A stretch of 7,101 nt of DNA, from contig JANXOO010000355.1 of the NCBI GenBank assembly GCA_025353525.1, positions 1 to 7,101 of the forward strand, given 5' to 3'. Both the position numbers and the translations under genes were made by a program. This document shows positions 5,326 through 7,101 of the stretch, in pieces. The notes beneath the pieces were generated by a model. It searched no databases and was not told the origin of the DNA. It was given only the letters and a program-made list of their open reading frames with translations. Numbering within the stretch: position 1 is the stretch's first letter; the number at the start of each line of letters is the position of its first letter. The DNA comes from Schlesneria sp. (GTDB lineage Bacteria; Planctomycetota; Planctomycetia; Planctomycetales; Planctomycetaceae).

Positions 5326-5336
5326 ACAAAAGTACG

Positions 5337-6317
5337 ATGGAAGGTCGAAGAATCGTGGTGGCGTACCGCCAATTCCGAAACGCCGATCCACCGCAGGTTC
5401 TGCGGCTTTGGAACGAGTCTGGATTGGGGCGCGGTGCCGCGCAAGGAATCCGTTGCGACGAATTCGACAGCCTGGTCATCGCTCAAACCTATTTCGATCC
5501 AGCCGGAATGATTCTCGCCACCGCCGATGACAATCGCGTGATCGGTTTTGTTCATGCCGGGTTTGCCGCCGATGAATCCAAAAAATGCCTGAATAAAAAA
5601 ACCGGTGTCATTTGTGCCGTGATTGTTGACCCTCAATTTCGGCGACAGGGAATCGGTCGCGAGCTGATTCGACGTGCCGAAGAGTACTTGCGGCAATCGG
5701 GGGCGGAAACGATTTTTGCAGGAGGTGCGGAACCGCGAGACCCCTTTTACGTCGGACTTTATGGAGGGAGCGAGCCAGCAGGATTCCTCGAATCCGACGC
5801 ATCAGCGGCTCCCTTCTTCACGGCACTCGGCTATGGCTTTTTCGAACGACACCTGGTTTTTCAGCGGAAGTTAGGGGTTGGCGGCCCTGAAGTCATGTGC
5901 GTGCGACTGATGAACGCCAAACGCCAGTCGAAACTGGCAGCCGCCAGCGCGTCTGAGCCCAAAGACTGGTGGTGGTCGACTCGTAAAGGTCGACTCGATT
6001 CGATGCATCTGGGACTGGTGCCGAAAGCAGGCGGTTCGCTGATGGCGCGGGTCTGCGTCGTGGGACTCGACCTGTACATGTCAGGGTGGAAAGCACGAGC
6101 CATCGGAATCAGCGGTTTACAAGTCTCAGAAAATATGCGTCGTAAAGGCTACGGCCAATTGCTGCTGGACCAAGTTTGCCGCCGCGTCCGAGACGATATG
6201 ATTCAGTTGGCCGAAGCCCACGTCCTGGAAACCGATCTCGCAGGAATTGCCGTGCTGAAATCCGCGGGTTTCAAACAAGTCGATGCGGGAATCGTCTATC
6301 AAAAACCGGGGACCTGA
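5337..6317 (+). CDS. Tandem GNAT N-acetyltransferase
   Basis: This 326-aa cytoplasmic protein appears to have two GNAT domains, each of which would transfer an acetyl group from acetyl-CoA. The first (about 5-175) has VIVDPQFRRQGIGREL (95-110) with the acetyl-CoA loop RRQGIG (102-107), and ends with FFTALGYGFFERHLVF. The second (about 185-323) has ISGLQVSENMRRKGYGQLLLD (starting at 258) with RRKGYG (268-273), then VLKSAGF near the end. A linker rich in Ala, Ser and Trp (200-216) joins them. Mycothiol synthase (MshD) has a similar two-GNAT layout, but I see no specific link and the substrate is unknown. A GTG at 5304 is in frame but lies in the loop of a terminator hairpin, so the ATG at 5337 is chosen; it leaves the domain intact. 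There is no clear Shine-Dalgarno, and the start is only about 11 nt after the terminator's T-run. Confidence 0.85.
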   Translation: MEGRRIVVAYRQFRNADPPQVLRLWNESGLGRGAAQGIRCDEFDSLVIAQTYFDPAGMILATADDNRVIGFVHAGFAADESKKCLNKKTGVICAVIVDPQFRRQGIGRELIRRAEEYLRQSGAETIFAGGAEPRDPFYVGLYGGSEPAGFLESDASAAPFFTALGYGFFERHLVFQRKLGVGGPEVMCVRLMNAKRQSKLAAASASEPKDWWWSTRKGRLDSMHLGLVPKAGGSLMARVCVVGLDLYMSGWKARAIGISGLQVSENMRRKGYGQLLLDQVCRRVRDDMIQLAEAHVLETDLAGIAVLKSAGFKQVDAGIVYQKPGT

Positions 6318-6361
6318 AATAACGATCAAGGCTGGCTTGCGCTGGCGGCTTGTCGGCCGGA

Positions 6362-6390
6362 TTGACCGGACAGTCGTGAGTCATAAAGAT
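6362..6390 (+). promoter_or_regulatory. Weak sigma-70-like promoter candidate for the cytochrome gene
   Basis: TTGACC (6362-6367) matches the -35 consensus at five of six positions. AAAGAT (6385-6390), 17 nt downstream, matches the -10 at only three. A short CCGG/CCGG stem (6357-6360 with 6366-6369) overlaps the -35 but has no T-run, so no clear terminator for the GNAT gene is visible in this 125-bp gap. Confidence 0.25.
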
Positions 6391-6442
6391 ATTCAAGTGA
6401 TTTTGGGGACGTAACAACGCACCGCTTCAGGTACTTCTGCAA

Positions 6443-7101
6443 ATGCAAATGCGATTGCCGGCTTTTGTGCGTTTCATCACGCTCTCATTGATTCTGTCAC
6501 TGGCACGCTCATCAGCCGTGACTGCACAGCCTGACTCTGCAACGGTCGATCCGGACCATGCGGCGAAGCGAACAAAAGGGCTGGAACTTTTCAAATCGCG
6601 CATTCGGGCGACTCTCAAACAAAAATGCATCTCGTGTCACGGCGACGGAGCGACCGAAGGAAAGCTCGATCTGACAACGCAGGAAGGGTTGCTCAAAGGG
6701 GGCGAACGAGGCCCGGCGGCTGTCGTTGGTCGCGGTGAGAAAAGCCTGTTGACCCGGTTGATTTCTCATCAGCAAGAACCAAAAATGCCCAAAGATGGCG
6801 ATCAACTGCTGCCGCAGGAAATCGCTCCAATCGTGGAATGGATCGATCTCGGAGCCCCCTACGACGAACCACTCGTCATCAAAGCCGCCGAGACGACTCG
6901 CTGGACCGATCGCAAAGTCGTCGCTGATTCACGAAAATTCTGGTCATTCCAGCCACTTCTACGAAAGTCGCCCCCCGCCGTCAGAGACGACCGACGTTGG
7001 GGACAGTCGCCGATTGACCGGTTCGTTCTCGACAAGCTGAGTGCCGCACATCTCGATCCGAATGGCCCTGTCGGGCGAGCCGGATTAATCCGCCGAGTTT
7101 T
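6443..7101 (+). CDS. Planctomycete exported PSCyt1-PSCyt2 (DUF1549) cytochrome protein, 3' end outside window
   Basis: The frame is open from ATG 6443 to the window edge: 219 complete codons, no stop. The N-terminus is a likely Sec signal: RLPAFVR, then the hydrophobic FITLSLILSLA, then AVTAQ as a probable cleavage region near residue 28-29. The mature part carries the c-type haem motif CISCH (62-66) and MPKDG with M115 as the likely distal haem ligand, typical of the planctomycete cytochrome C domain (PSCyt1, PF07635). FWSFQPL (166-172) and SPIDRFVLDKLSAAHLDP (189-206) are the usual join and start of DUF1549/PSCyt2 (PF07583). Full-length relatives continue to a DUF1553/PSD1 domain. Their function is unproven, though extracytoplasmic redox roles and links to sulfatase genes have been proposed. 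The start could also be the ATG at 6449; the upstream AGG (6429-6431) slightly favours 6443. Confidence 0.92.
   Translation, partial: MQMRLPAFVRFITLSLILSLARSSAVTAQPDSATVDPDHAAKRTKGLELFKSRIRATLKQKCISCHGDGATEGKLDLTTQEGLLKGGERGPAAVVGRGEKSLLTRLISHQQEPKMPKDGDQLLPQEIAPIVEWIDLGAPYDEPLVIKAAETTRWTDRKVVADSRKFWSFQPLLRKSPPAVRDDRRWGQSPIDRFVLDKLSAAHLDPNGPVGRAGLIRRV

Noticed and set aside
5304..5336. GTG start giving an 11-residue longer GNAT protein
   Set aside because: The GTG lies in the loop of the transketolase terminator and the added residues are encoded by the hairpin arm; ATG 5337 keeps the whole domain.
5169..5696. 175-codon reverse-strand frame across the transketolase end and GNAT start
   Set aside because: It runs through a perfect terminator hairpin and opposite two recognised genes; no family resemblance.

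Overview
The window reads like chromosomal DNA of a planctomycete (phylum Planctomycetota). The strongest clue is the truncated gene at the right edge. It encodes an exported protein with a c-type cytochrome module (CISCH) followed by the start of a DUF1549/PSCyt2 domain, an architecture that is greatly expanded in that phylum. A two-gene transketolase, weak or absent Shine-Dalgarno sites at most starts, and a gene-free kilobase filled with short dispersed repeats fit this assignment. No rRNA, tRNA, transposase or CRISPR array is visible.

Layout, left to right. (1) 2-400 (+): C-terminal end of a BCS1-like AAA ATPase. (2) 489-1565 (-): a ThiF/MoeB/HesA-type E1-like adenylyltransferase, convergent with the ATPase. 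An imperfect 28-bp direct repeat sits at the two 3' ends. (3) 1566-1769: a divergent promoter region with a nested inverted repeat. (4) 1770-2324 (+): a small protein resembling the chorismate lyase (UbiC/DUF98) fold. (5) 2325-3036: a repeat-filled spacer holding a long terminator/REP-like inverted repeat and three copies of a CACAGAGACAC-type element, with no convincing gene. (6) 3037-3342: an uncertain small reverse-strand ORF, possibly a gene remnant. (7) 3343-4182 and 4306-5265 (+): N- and C-terminal subunits of a split transketolase, closed by an 11-bp perfect hairpin terminator. (8) 5337-6317 (+): a tandem GNAT acetyltransferase whose start codon lies about 10 nt after that terminator. 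(9) 6443-7101 (+): the PSCyt1/PSCyt2 protein, running off the window.

Only the two transketolase genes clearly work together: they supply the ThDP-binding and pyrimidine-binding/C-terminal parts of one pentose-phosphate enzyme. The E1-like protein and the chorismate-lyase-like protein share a divergent promoter region, but no ThiS/MoaD-type sulfur carrier or quinone gene lies nearby, so a shared pathway is only a guess. The other genes look like independent housekeeping or accessory units. I see no convincing undescribed multi-gene system. The least explained parts are the repeat-filled spacer, the duplicated 28-mer at the convergent gene ends, and the terminator/promoter overlap before the GNAT gene.
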